Source of the DNA: Crenobacter oryzisoli
GTDB lineage: Bacteria > Pseudomonadota > Gammaproteobacteria > Burkholderiales > Chromobacteriaceae
DNA: 64,000 nucleotides
Reading direction: 5' to 3'
Assembly (NCBI RefSeq): GCF_030385785.1
Contig: NZ_JAUEDK010000001.1
Coordinates: forward strand, 1-64,000
A program made the position numbers and the translations under genes. How positions within the stretch are numbered: the first letter of the stretch is position 1; every line of letters begins with the position of its first letter. Below, piece by piece: positions 42,933-50,428 of the stretch. The notes under the pieces were generated by a model that saw only the letters and a list, made by a program, of their open reading frames with translations, made no database searches and was not told where the DNA came from.

Positions 42933-43226
42933 ATGAAAGTCGAGACTAACCGCAGCCTGGCGGCTGCCTATGGCACACCGAGCCGGTCGACCCGCAAGGA
43001 CGACGAAGTGCAAAGTGGAACCACTGGCGCTACCGACAGTGTCGCGATCAACCCGCTGGCGAGCCAGATCAGCGCGGTCGAGCGCAGCGTCGCGTCGGAA
43101 CCTGCGTTTGATGCCGGCAAGGTCGAGGCGATCCGTTCCGCTATCGCCGCAGGCACCTTCGAGGTGAACCCGGGCGCGATTGCCGACGGGCTGATCGCCT
43201 CCGCGCGCGAACTGCTGGGGCGCTGA
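42933..43226 (+). CDS. flgM: Anti-sigma-28 factor FlgM
   Basis: 97 residues; largely disordered N terminus and C-terminal sigma-binding helices (DAGKVEAIRSAIAAGTFEVNP then IADGLIASARELLG), the classical FlgM signature. It blocks FliA until exported through the completed hook. ATG at 42933 follows AAGGATTTTTT. Confidence 0.94.
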   Translation: MKVETNRSLAAAYGTPSRSTRKDDEVQSGTTGATDSVAINPLASQISAVERSVASEPAFDAGKVEAIRSAIAAGTFEVNPGAIADGLIASARELLGR

Positions 43227-43266
43227 GCTGCGGGACGTCCGACCGTCCTGACAGAGAGAGTTGTGC

Positions 43267-43731
43267 ATGAGTGATATCACGCTGCGCTTTACTGCCGCCT
43301 GCGAAAGTGAGACCGCCCAGCTGAACCGGCTGGGCGAAGTGCTTAATGAGGAGCAGCGGGTGCTGATCAACGGCCTGACGCTGCACCTGGAGCCGGTAGC
43401 GCGCGCAAAGGCAGTGCTGCTCGAAGAGCTCGCCTCGCTGTCGGTGCTGCGCGAGCGGTGTCTGTTCGAGCTTGGCATCGACTCTCAGGCTGCGCTCAAT
43501 GGTTGGCTGGTCGACAAGCCGGCGGCGCTGGTTGCCTGGCAGGCGCTGCAGAGCGCGCTGCATAAGGTACAGGCCATCAACGACCTGAACGGTCAGTTCA
43601 TCAACGAGAAGATGACGCGTACCGATGAGGCGCTGAAGGTGCTGCGCGAGGCGGCGATCAGCACGCTCGGTTACGAGCGCAATGGCAGCCCGCCGTCACT
43701 AGGCGGTGGCCGCCGCTTCGGATCAGTCTGA
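43267..43731 (+). CDS. flgN: Flagellar export chaperone FlgN
   Basis: 154 residues, predominantly helical, starting at the ATG at 43267 after AGAGAGAG. Chaperone for hook-associated proteins FlgK and FlgL. Sequence conservation is low in this family; the call rests on the FlgN-like pattern (LLEELASLSVLRERCLFELG, then a C-terminal helix) and on its place directly after flgM. Confidence 0.88.
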   Translation: MSDITLRFTAACESETAQLNRLGEVLNEEQRVLINGLTLHLEPVARAKAVLLEELASLSVLRERCLFELGIDSQAALNGWLVDKPAALVAWQALQSALHKVQAINDLNGQFINEKMTRTDEALKVLREAAISTLGYERNGSPPSLGGGRRFGSV

Positions 43732-43819
43732 ATCCCTCCGCGACGCCCGCCACCGGTGGGCGTCGCGCTACCAACTGTGGTATCTTGACGCTGGGCCTGC
43801 GATCAACCACCCGATACCG

Positions 43820-44740
43820 ATGACCCTGTTATCCCTTATTTTGGCGCTCGCCCTAGAGCAGCTGCGCCCGCTCGGCAACCGCAACCGCGTCTGGTTGCTG
43901 TTCACCCGTTACGCCAACCAGCTGGAGCGCAACTTCAATGCCGGTTCCAACCGCCACGGCGTATTCGCTTGGCTGATGGCCATCGTCCCGCCGGTGCTGG
44001 TGGCTTGGGGCGTGTATGTGCTCTTCTTCCGGATCAGTCCGATCTTGGCACTGGCGTGGAACGTATTGGTGCTCTACCTGACAATGGGCTTCAGGCACTT
44101 CTCCGGCGCCTTCTCGGAGATGTCGAGGGCACTGAGCGAAGGGCGCGATCTCGATGCGCGCCAGGCGCTGCGCGACTGGACTGGCCAACCGACCGCCGAG
44201 TTGTCGACGGAGGAAATGGCGCGACTGGCGATCGAGCAAGGGGTGGTGGACAGCTACCGCCATGTGTTCGGCACGATGTTCTGGTTCGTGGTGCTGCCCG
44301 GCCCGGTCGGCGCGGTGCTGTACCGGATGGTGACGATGCTCGGCCAGAAATGGGGCGAGCGCAGCTTGGAAGACGACCAGTTCGGCCGTTTCGCCGCCAG
44401 TACCTCGGCCTGGCTCGATTGGTTGCCGGTTCGGTTGACTGCAGCGAGCTTCGCCGTAATGGGCGACTTCGAGGACGCGATCTACTGCTGGCGCTCGCAG
44501 GCGCGCACTTGGGGGAATTACGCTAACGGCATTCTGCTGGCAACTGCAGCCGGCGCGATCGGCGTGAAGCTGGGTGATCCGCTGCGCCAGGACTACACGG
44601 TGCGCTATCGCCCCGAGCTGGGGCTGGGCGATCCGGCCGATCCGAGCTTCCTGAAGAGCGCGGTCGGCTTGGTGTGGCGCTGCGTCCTGCTATGGCTGGC
44701 CGTGGTCCTGCTGCTGAGCGTTGCTCGTCTGCTCGGCTGA
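43820..44740 (+). CDS. CobD/AmpE-like integral membrane protein
   Basis: 306 residues from the ATG at 43820. Four or more hydrophobic segments (SLILALALEQL, WLMAIVPPVLVAWGVYVLFF, ILALAWNVLVLYLTMGF and a C-terminal LLWLAVVLLLSVARLLG). Matches the CobD/CbiB-AmpE superfamily (RHFSGAFSEMSRALSEGRDLDARQAL, then VFGTMFWFVVLPGPVGAVLYRM). There are no cobalamin genes nearby, so it is probably the AmpE-like non-cobalamin branch. True function unknown. Confidence 0.8.
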   Translation: MTLLSLILALALEQLRPLGNRNRVWLLFTRYANQLERNFNAGSNRHGVFAWLMAIVPPVLVAWGVYVLFFRISPILALAWNVLVLYLTMGFRHFSGAFSEMSRALSEGRDLDARQALRDWTGQPTAELSTEEMARLAIEQGVVDSYRHVFGTMFWFVVLPGPVGAVLYRMVTMLGQKWGERSLEDDQFGRFAASTSAWLDWLPVRLTAASFAVMGDFEDAIYCWRSQARTWGNYANGILLATAAGAIGVKLGDPLRQDYTVRYRPELGLGDPADPSFLKSAVGLVWRCVLLWLAVVLLLSVARLLG

Positions 44741-44757
44741 GTCGCCGCCATAGAGCA

Positions 44758-44794
44758 ACGCCGCCCCGACCGTGGAGGCGGCGTGCTTTTTTTT
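44758..44794 (+). terminator. Intrinsic terminator after the CobD/AmpE-like gene
   Basis: CGCCGCC (44759-44765) and GGCGGCG (44777-44783) pair over an 11-base loop, followed by TGC and eight Ts. Confidence 0.85.
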
Positions 44795-44838
44795 GGGCGC
44801 GGGCTCGATTGATAATAATTTGATGAACATACACGAAA

Positions 44839-44876
44839 GGGTTGGCCGATACCGCGGGGACGGGATCGGCCAGCCC
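44839..44876. repeat. GGGTTGGCCGAT inverted repeat in the rhlE leader
   Basis: GGGTTGGCCGAT (44839-44850) and ATCGGCCAGCCC (44865-44876) form a 12-bp stem with a single G-U pair and a 14-base loop. It ends 22 bases before the rhlE ATG. It is a one-base variant of the GTTGGCCGAA repeat family and could form in the rhlE mRNA leader. Confidence 0.7.
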
Positions 44877-44898
44877 TTCCTGTTGCAGGAGTAATGGA

Positions 44899-46287
44899 AT
44901 GTCCTTTGCAGAGCTGGGGCTGGCGCCCGAGATCCTGCGGGCGATCGACGAGCTGGGCTACAGCACGCCGACCCCGATCCAGGCGGCGGCGATCCCGAAG
45001 GTACTGAGCAGTCGCGACCTGTTGGCCGCCGCCCAGACCGGCACCGGCAAGACTGCCGCGTTCATGCTGCCGATTCTGGAACGCTTGAAGAAATTTGCGT
45101 CGAACAGCGCGTCGCCGGCGATGCACCCGGTGCGGGCGCTGATCCTGTCGCCGACCCGCGAGCTGGCCGACCAGATCGCGGTCAACGTCAAGGCGTATAC
45201 CAAGTATCTGCCGCTGCGTCACACCGTGGTGTTCGGCGGCGTGAACATGGACCCGCAGACCCAGGAACTGCGCCGCGGCGTGGAGATCGTGGTGGCGACG
45301 CCGGGCCGTCTGCTCGACCATGTCGGCCAGAAGACCATTCAGCTGAACAAGGTCGACATTCTGGTGCTGGACGAGGCCGACCGGATGCTCGACATGGGCT
45401 TCATCAACGATATCCGCAAGATTCTCGGCATGTTGCCGAAAGAACGCCAGACCCTGCTGTTCTCGGCGACTTTCGCGCCGGAGATCAAGAAGCTGGCCGA
45501 AGACTTCATGCGTAACCCGGAAATGATCGAAGTGGCACGTCAGAACGCCACCTCGGATCAGGTCGAGCAGCTGGTGTACGCTGCCGACGTCGGCCGCAAG
45601 CGCGGCCTGCTTGAGCATCTGATCAAGTCGCGCGACATGAGTCAGGTGATCGTGTTCTGTAAGACCAAACAGAGCGTCGATCAGGTGGCGCGCGATCTGA
45701 AGCGACGCGGCCTGTCGGTTGAGGCGATCCACGGCGACAAGGCGCAGGGAGCGCGACTGGAGACGCTGTCGATGTTCAAGTCGGGCGAGCTGCGCGTGCT
45801 GGTTGCTACCGACGTGGCGGCACGTGGCCTCGACGTGACCGAGCTGCCGTTCGTGATCAACTACGAGCTGCCCAATTCGCCGGAAGACTATGTGCACCGG
45901 ATCGGCCGCACTGGACGTGCAGGCGCCAAGGGCGTGGCGATCTCGCTGATGGCGGAGGATGAGCAGAAGCAGCTCGAGGCGATCGAGAAGCTGACCCGCC
46001 AGAAGCTGCCAGCCCAGCCTGTGGAAGGCTTCTGGCCGTCATGGATGGCGTCGCCGAAGGGCGAAGCAACCGGCATTGTGCCGAGCAGCACCCAGCCGCA
46101 GCGAGCGGCGGGTAACGCGCAGCGTTCGGCGCAGGGGCGCGGCAAGCCGGCGGCTGGCCGCGGCGAGCCGCCGGCCGATGCGGTTGAGTTCCCGTTGATT
46201 CCGGGGCGCTTGGTGCGCGGCAAGCGCAAGCGCGAGGTACCGGCGCTGCTGCTGCCGCCGCGCTATAAAGTCGAGCCGCTGCGCTGA
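44899..46287 (+). CDS. rhlE: DEAD-box ATP-dependent RNA helicase RhlE
   Basis: 462 residues. Q motif MSFAELGLAPEILRAIDELGYSTPTPIQ region, Walker A AQTGTGKT, DEAD in LVLDEADRMLDMGF, SAT in LFSATF and HRIGRTGRAG motif VI. The basic low-complexity C-terminal tail (about 375-462) binds RNA nonspecifically. ATG at 44899 is preceded by CAGGAGTAATGGA. A cold and ribosome-assembly helicase by family knowledge. Confidence 0.95.
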   Translation: MSFAELGLAPEILRAIDELGYSTPTPIQAAAIPKVLSSRDLLAAAQTGTGKTAAFMLPILERLKKFASNSASPAMHPVRALILSPTRELADQIAVNVKAYTKYLPLRHTVVFGGVNMDPQTQELRRGVEIVVATPGRLLDHVGQKTIQLNKVDILVLDEADRMLDMGFINDIRKILGMLPKERQTLLFSATFAPEIKKLAEDFMRNPEMIEVARQNATSDQVEQLVYAADVGRKRGLLEHLIKSRDMSQVIVFCKTKQSVDQVARDLKRRGLSVEAIHGDKAQGARLETLSMFKSGELRVLVATDVAARGLDVTELPFVINYELPNSPEDYVHRIGRTGRAGAKGVAISLMAEDEQKQLEAIEKLTRQKLPAQPVEGFWPSWMASPKGEATGIVPSSTQPQRAAGNAQRSAQGRGKPAAGRGEPPADAVEFPLIPGRLVRGKRKREVPALLLPPRYKVEPLR

Positions 46288-46300
46288 GAGCGCGGCCCGC

Positions 46301-46339
46301 AATAAAAAACGGAAGCCTTGTGGGCTTCCGTTTTTTATT
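46301..46339. terminator. Bidirectional terminator between rhlE and the DUF2322 gene
   Basis: A 17-bp perfect stem: AATAAAAAACGGAAGCC and GGCTTCCGTTTTTTATT around a five-base loop, with A-run and T-run at both sides of the GC core. Confidence 0.93.
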
Positions 46340-46356
46340 GGCCGACACGGTGGCTA

Positions 46357-46695
46357 TCAGCCGGCGACGTTGGCGAAGAGGCTGACTTGCAGTGCCGGGA
46401 CGCCTTGTTCTGCGATCGGGAACAGCCGGTCGATGTTCGGGTGCTTGCCCGGGTTGGCTTGCGCGTCGGCGACATGTTCGGCGTAGATTTCGAGCCCGCG
46501 CTGCGCGGCGGCCTGGTTGATTTCGCCGAATTCCTTCAGCAGGGCGTGGTAGACCCGTACCGAGCCGGCAGTGCCGGGGCGGTTTTCCAGCCGGGCAACA
46601 ACGGCGCCGGTGGAGCTGACGAGTTCCAGTGCGTCGATGGCATCGGTTGCCGGCAGGGTGGCCAAATTCGCCTGGAAGTTGCTGGTGATCGTCAT
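46357..46695 (-). CDS. DUF2322 family protein
   Basis: 112 residues from the ATG at 46695. Small soluble alpha/beta protein with the conserved RVYHALLKEFGEINQAAAQ and GLEIYAEHVADAQANPGKHPNIDRL stretches of DUF2322, a family mostly found in Neisseriales and other beta-proteobacteria. No known function. No strong ribosome site is seen (GGGAATCACTCG). Confidence 0.8.
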   Translation of the reverse strand: MTITSNFQANLATLPATDAIDALELVSSTGAVVARLENRPGTAGSVRVYHALLKEFGEINQAAAQRGLEIYAEHVADAQANPGKHPNIDRLFPIAEQGVPALQVSLFANVAG

Positions 46696-46811
46696 CGAGT
46701 GATTCCCAATTGGATAGATAGGAAGGACAGGATAGGGGGATCGTCGCAAAATTGCACCTGCTGCACGGCCAAGCGGTCGGCGACGGGCAGGGCGGATGAG
46801 GGGGAAGGGCA

Positions 46812-46838
46812 GGTTGGCCGAAATGTATTCGGCCAACC
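46812..46838. repeat. Perfect 11-bp inverted repeat GGTTGGCCGAA/TTCGGCCAACC
   Basis: Arms at 46812-46822 and 46828-46838 with a 5-base loop, nine bases downstream of the stop of the leftward isochorismatase-like gene. The stem could end its transcript, but there is no T-run. Confidence 0.88.
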
Positions 46839-46847
46839 CGGGGCGTG

Positions 46848-47402
46848 CTAAGCCGGCTGTTCGCCGACGAGATAACGCTTGCTGGCAGCCTTGAATTCGT
46901 CGGTGCCTGCCTGGTGCAGCAGCTCGAAAAGCACCATTTCGCGGGTGACCAACTGGGCGCCCGCGTCGCGCATCCGCGCAAGGCCCGCCAGGTGATCGGC
47001 CTCGCGTCGGCTCGATACCGCATCGCTGACTACATACACTTCCTTGTCCTCGTCGAGCAGGTCGATCACCGTCTGCAGCACGCACACATGCGTTTCCATG
47101 CCGCAGACGATCACCTGGTCGCGCTGCATCAGGCTGTCGGGCAGGCAGTCGCCGGCGACACAGGAGAAGTGCTGCTTCTCGACCGTGCGCGCAGTCGGCG
47201 CCGCATCGCGCAGTGCCGGCACGGTGTGGCCGAGCCCTTTCGGATACTGTTCCGAAAACACCACCGGCACGCCGGTATCACGCACCGCATCGACCAGCCA
47301 CTGCAAGCGGGCCATCAAGCCGTCGGCATCGTGCACCGCTGGGGCCAGTTTTTCCTGTACGTCCACCACCAGTAAGGTGGCGTGCTCGCGTTGCATCAAC
47401 AT
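46848..47402 (-). CDS. Isochorismatase-family cysteine hydrolase (YcaC-like)
   Basis: 184 residues from the ATG at 47402 behind AGAGGGAAACGACA; the frame stays open to 47501 without a better start. Catalytic triad of the isochorismatase-like fold: Asp in LLVVDVQEKL, Lys in VEKQHFS and Cys in GMETHVCVLQT. Members hydrolyse amides or isochorismate-type ethers; this small subgroup is of unknown substrate. It stands alone between hairpins. Confidence 0.88.
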   Translation of the reverse strand: MLMQREHATLLVVDVQEKLAPAVHDADGLMARLQWLVDAVRDTGVPVVFSEQYPKGLGHTVPALRDAAPTARTVEKQHFSCVAGDCLPDSLMQRDQVIVCGMETHVCVLQTVIDLLDEDKEVYVVSDAVSSRREADHLAGLARMRDAGAQLVTREMVLFELLHQAGTDEFKAASKRYLVGEQPA

Positions 47403-47487
47403 TGTCGTTTCCCTCTGTAGTCGTTGTTGCCGCCTCATTATATCCACGGCCACGCCCCGTGCCGCCAGGCAGAATCGGCAAGCGCAA

Positions 47488-47514
47488 CAAAAAACCCGCA
47501 CGGTATGTGCGGGT
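47488..47514 (-). terminator. Terminator of uraA, displaced from its gene
   Basis: In the leftward transcript ACCCGCAC pairs with GTGCGGGT (loop of five) followed by a T-run (A-run at 47488-47493). It lies 165 bases beyond the uraA stop; the interval is filled by the MITE-like element at 47533-47682. Confidence 0.8.
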
Positions 47515-47532
47515 CTGGTTGTCGGAGGGATG

Positions 47533-47682
47533 CTTAGAACCGGCTCTCAAAGTGTAGCGAGCGGGCGTCAGCTCGGGGCGGACGGAGCGCAGGAACCGGA
47601 ATGTACTGGAGTACATGAGGATTCCGAGCACCGCCCAACCCGAGATCACGTCTGCGTAGTAATTTTGAGGGTTGGTTCTTAG
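47533..47682. repeat. MITE-like element, copy 1 (150 bp)
   Basis: Ends CTTAGAACCGGCTCTCAAA (from 47533) and TTTTGAGGGTTGGTTCTTAG (to 47682) are imperfect terminal inverted repeats (about 15 of 19). The middle holds GGAATGTACTGGAGTACAT, itself nearly palindromic. A second, inverted relative lies at 58758-58949. The right end contains the TAA stop of uraA. No coding capacity. Confidence 0.75.
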
Positions 47683-48923
47683 ATGTCCTGGCCTTCGGGA
47701 ATCCCATCATGCCGATCCGGTGCCGTCGGCAGGATCAGGTTGAGCAGAATTGCCAGGATTGAGCACAGGCCGACGCCGACCAGGGTGAAGCTACCGATCT
47801 TCAGTTCCAGCGCGCCGATGCCGCAGGTCAGCACCACCGACACGATCACCAGGTTGCGCGGTGCCATCAGGTCGACCTTCGATTCGATCAGCGTCTTCAA
47901 GCCAATCGAGGCGATGGTGCCGAACAGCAGCACCATGATGCCGCCCATCACCGGCATCGGGATCGACAGCAGGAGAGCGTTGAACTTTCCGAAGAACGCC
48001 ATCGTGATCGCAAACAGCCCTGCCCAGGTCATGATCACCGGGTTGAAGTTCTTGGTGATCATCACAGCGCCGGTCACTTCGCCGTAGGTGGTCACCGGAG
48101 GACCGCCGATCAGGCCGGCCACGCATACGCCCAGGCCATCGCCGGCCAGCGTGCGGTGCAGGCCCGGGGTGCGGGTGTAGTCCTTGCCGGTTACGCCGCC
48201 GATCGCCATCACGCCGCCGATGTGCTCGATCGCCGGGGCGATCGCCACCGGCAGCATGAACAGCGCGGCGGCCCAGTTCACCTGGGGAGTAATGAAGTGC
48301 GGCGCCGCAAACCACGGTGCGGCGGCGAGCTTGCTGAAGTCGATCACGCCGAGCATCGCGGCGGTGGCGTAGCCGACGGTCACGCCGGCCAGGATCGGCA
48401 CCAGGCGGAAGATGCCGCGGCCGAAGATGGCCACGATCACCGTGGTGGTCAGCGAGACGCCGGCCAGGATCAGCGCGGTGTCGTAGGGGATAACCTGGTG
48501 GCCACCGGCGCGCCCCATCGCCATGTTCGAAGCGACGCCAGCCACTGACAGGCCGATGATCATGATTACGGGGCCAATCACCACTGGCGGCAGCAGGCGG
48601 TTGACTGCCTCGACGCCGCGCCAGCGCACCAGCGCCGCGAACACGAAGTACATGAAGCCGGCAGCGAACAGGCCGAACATCGTCGACGGCAGACCCCAGG
48701 TCTGCGTCGCGTAGATGATCGGTGCGATGAAGGCGAACGAGGAGCCGAGGAAAATCGGCACTTGGCGGCGGGTCAAGAGCTGGAACAAGAGGGTGCCGAT
48801 GCCGGCGCCCAAGAGCGCCATCGACGGGTTCAGGCCGGTCAACAGCGGCACCAGCACCATCGCGCCGAAGGCGACGAACAGGATCTGCGCCCCAGCAAGT
48901 GCCTGTTTTACGTGGTTGAACAT
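47679..48923 (-). CDS. uraA: Uracil/xanthine permease (UraA type)
   Basis: 414 residues, NCS2 transporter with about 14 hydrophobic segments. GVASNMAMGRAGGHQV, AIEHIGGVMAIGGVTGKDYTRTPGLHRTLAGDG and GGPPVTTYGEVTGAVMITKNFNP carry the substrate-binding Glu/Gly signatures of UraA. Takes up uracil for Upp, whose gene is just upstream on the same strand. The last codons and stop fall in the terminal repeat of a MITE-like element, so the original C terminus may have been changed. Confidence 0.94.
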   Translation of the reverse strand: MFNHVKQALAGAQILFVAFGAMVLVPLLTGLNPSMALLGAGIGTLLFQLLTRRQVPIFLGSSFAFIAPIIYATQTWGLPSTMFGLFAAGFMYFVFAALVRWRGVEAVNRLLPPVVIGPVIMIIGLSVAGVASNMAMGRAGGHQVIPYDTALILAGVSLTTTVIVAIFGRGIFRLVPILAGVTVGYATAAMLGVIDFSKLAAAPWFAAPHFITPQVNWAAALFMLPVAIAPAIEHIGGVMAIGGVTGKDYTRTPGLHRTLAGDGLGVCVAGLIGGPPVTTYGEVTGAVMITKNFNPVIMTWAGLFAITMAFFGKFNALLLSIPMPVMGGIMVLLFGTIASIGLKTLIESKVDLMAPRNLVIVSVVLTCGIGALELKIGSFTLVGVGLCSILAILLNLILPTAPDRHDGIPEGQDI

Positions 48924-48970
48924 GAAGCATTATCCTTGTGCGTGAAAGCGCAGCGGTTTTTACCGCTCTC

Positions 48971-49003
48971 AAAAAAACGCCGCCCGGTGACCGCGGCGGC
49001 GTT
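48971..49003 (-). terminator. Terminator between upp and uraA
   Basis: On the leftward strand AACGCCGCC pairs with GGCGGCGTT and runs into a T-run (A-run at 48971-48977). It lies about 20 bases after the upp stop, so uraA expression from the upp promoter would need read-through. Confidence 0.85.
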
Positions 49004-49023
49004 CTTGCAGAATGGCATCGGGA

Positions 49024-49656
49024 TCAGACGTGCTTGGTACCGAAGATCTTGTCGCCGGCGTCGCCCAGGCCCGGGATGATGTAGCCGTGCTCGTTGAGGT
49101 GCGAGTCAAGCGAGGCGGTGTAGATTTGCACGTCCGGGTGCGCCTCGTTGACGACTTTGACGCCTTCCGGCGCAGCGACCAGCACCACTGCCTTGATCTG
49201 CTTGCAGCCCTTGCGCTTCAACAGGTCGATGGTGGCGACCATCGAGCCACCGGTGGCGAGCATCGGGTCGATGATCAGTGCGATGCGCTCGTCGAGGCTG
49301 TCGACGAACTTGTCGAAGTAAGGCACCGGCTCGAGCGTTTCCTCGTTGCGGTACAGGCCGACCACGCTGATCTTGGCCGATGGGATCATGTCGAGCACGC
49401 CCTCGAGCATGCCGAGACCGGCGCGCAGGATAGGCACCACAGTGACCTTCTTGCCCTTGATCTGCTGCACTTCGACCGGGCCGCACCAGCCATCGATGGT
49501 GATGGTTTCCAGCTGAAAGTCGCGGGTGGCCTCGTAGGCCAATAGGCGCGCCAGCTCTTGGGTCAGCGTGCGGAATTTCGAAGTGCTGATCTCACCTTCG
49601 CGCATCAGTCCGAGCTTGTGCTGGACCAGCGGGTGATTGACTACGGAGATGTTCAT
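49024..49656 (-). CDS. upp: Uracil phosphoribosyltransferase
   Basis: 210 residues. Uracil plus PRPP to [22 protein letters not shown] at the start, the PRPP loop [11 protein letters not shown] and the [13 protein letters not shown]-terminal uracil-binding motif are all present. Full length. Upstream lies a 260-base leader with stable hairpins. Confidence 0.97.
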   Translation of the reverse strand: MNISVVNHPLVQHKLGLMREGEISTSKFRTLTQELARLLAYEATRDFQLETITIDGWCGPVEVQQIKGKKVTVVPILRAGLGMLEGVLDMIPSAKISVVGLYRNEETLEPVPYFDKFVDSLDERIALIIDPMLATGGSMVATIDLLKRKGCKQIKAVVLVAAPEGVKVVNEAHPDVQIYTASLDSHLNEHGYIIPGLGDAGDKIFGTKHV

Positions 49657-49677
49657 GTGAGCCCTTACCTTATGAGA

Positions 49678-49746
49678 AAGCTGCCTTTCACGGAGGGTAC
49701 GGTGAAAAACAGCTTCCGGTCGTTGCGTTCCGGCCGTGTAGGCCGG
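49678..49746 (-). promoter_or_regulatory. Structured leader of upp
   Basis: In the upp mRNA leader a perfect CCGGCC/GGCCGG hairpin (49730-49746) is followed by a second, two-part hairpin with AAGCTG/CAGCTT (49678-49683 with 49710-49715) enclosing TTTCAC/GTGAAA (49686-49691 with 49702-49707). The second ends 22 bases before the start codon. An attenuator or sensing role is possible; no known riboswitch is recognised. The remainder to 49860 shows no gene. Confidence 0.45.
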
Positions 49747-49865
49747 TAGATTGTATTCAAGGTATGGGACGCGATTTTAGCGTGGCTTACGCTGCGAAAT
49801 CCACGCCATACCTGATGTTTATGCACACGGATTGGCATTTCGTCCAGGCTTGTCTCTCTTTAGAC

Positions 49866-49896
49866 AAAAATAAAGCCATTCCGGAAGGAATGGCTT
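49866..49896 (-). terminator. Terminator of grxD
   Basis: AAGCCATTCC (49873-49882) and GGAATGGCTT (49887-49896), a perfect 10-bp stem with tetraloop GGAA. In the leftward transcript it is followed by TTATTTTTG. Confidence 0.92.
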
Positions 49897-49917
49897 GCTG
49901 GCTGATGCCTTAGACGC

Positions 49918-50241
49918 TTATTCGGCCGCGTTCAGGCCCTTGATCAGTTCCTGCAGTTCGCCCGACTGGTACATCTCGGTCATGATGTCCGAGCCGCCAA
50001 TGAACTCGCCGCTCACGTACAGCTGCGGGATGGTCGGCCAGTTCGAGTACTCCTTGATGCCCTGGCGCACAGCCGGGTCGGCCAGCACGTCGATGGCGGT
50101 GAAGCTCTCCAGGCCACAGGCCTGCAGAATCTGAACCGCACGGGCGGAGAAGCCGCACTGCGGGAATTTCGGCGAGCCCTTCATGAAGAGCACGACCGGG
50201 TGGGTGGTGACGGTGTGACGCAGCGCTTCTTGAATGTCCAT
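49918..50241 (-). CDS. grxD: Monothiol glutaredoxin (Grx4/GrxD)
   Basis: 107 residues. Class II glutaredoxin with the CGFS active site (GSPKFPQCGFSARAVQI), glutathione-binding WPTIPQLYVSGEFIGGSDI and no extra domains. Binds [2Fe-2S] clusters with glutathione and BolA and acts in iron homeostasis. Single gene with its own terminator. Confidence 0.97.
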   Translation of the reverse strand: MDIQEALRHTVTTHPVVLFMKGSPKFPQCGFSARAVQILQACGLESFTAIDVLADPAVRQGIKEYSNWPTIPQLYVSGEFIGGSDIMTEMYQSGELQELIKGLNAAE

Positions 50242-50382
50242 GCAGTCTATCCTTGCGAAATACCTGACTTATTAAGTTGGTTATTGTAGGTCGCTCGCGG
50301 CAGGCCGGTCAATTGGTGCCGCTATTCAACCTCTCTTAAGCATTGTTGCTCATTCTTGCCATACATCTCGTACAGTGCGACG

Positions 50383-50405
50383 AAAAAGCGGGTAGCTCTC
50401 GCTTT
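50383..50405 (-). terminator. Likely terminator after the CLC gene
   Basis: Leftward AAAGCG and CGCTTT pair over nine bases and continue into TTTTT. A second palindrome GAGCGCtaaGCGCTC lies directly after the CLC stop, near 50412-50426. Confidence 0.55.
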
Positions 50406-50428
50406 CTGTGGCAGAGCGCTTAGCGCTC

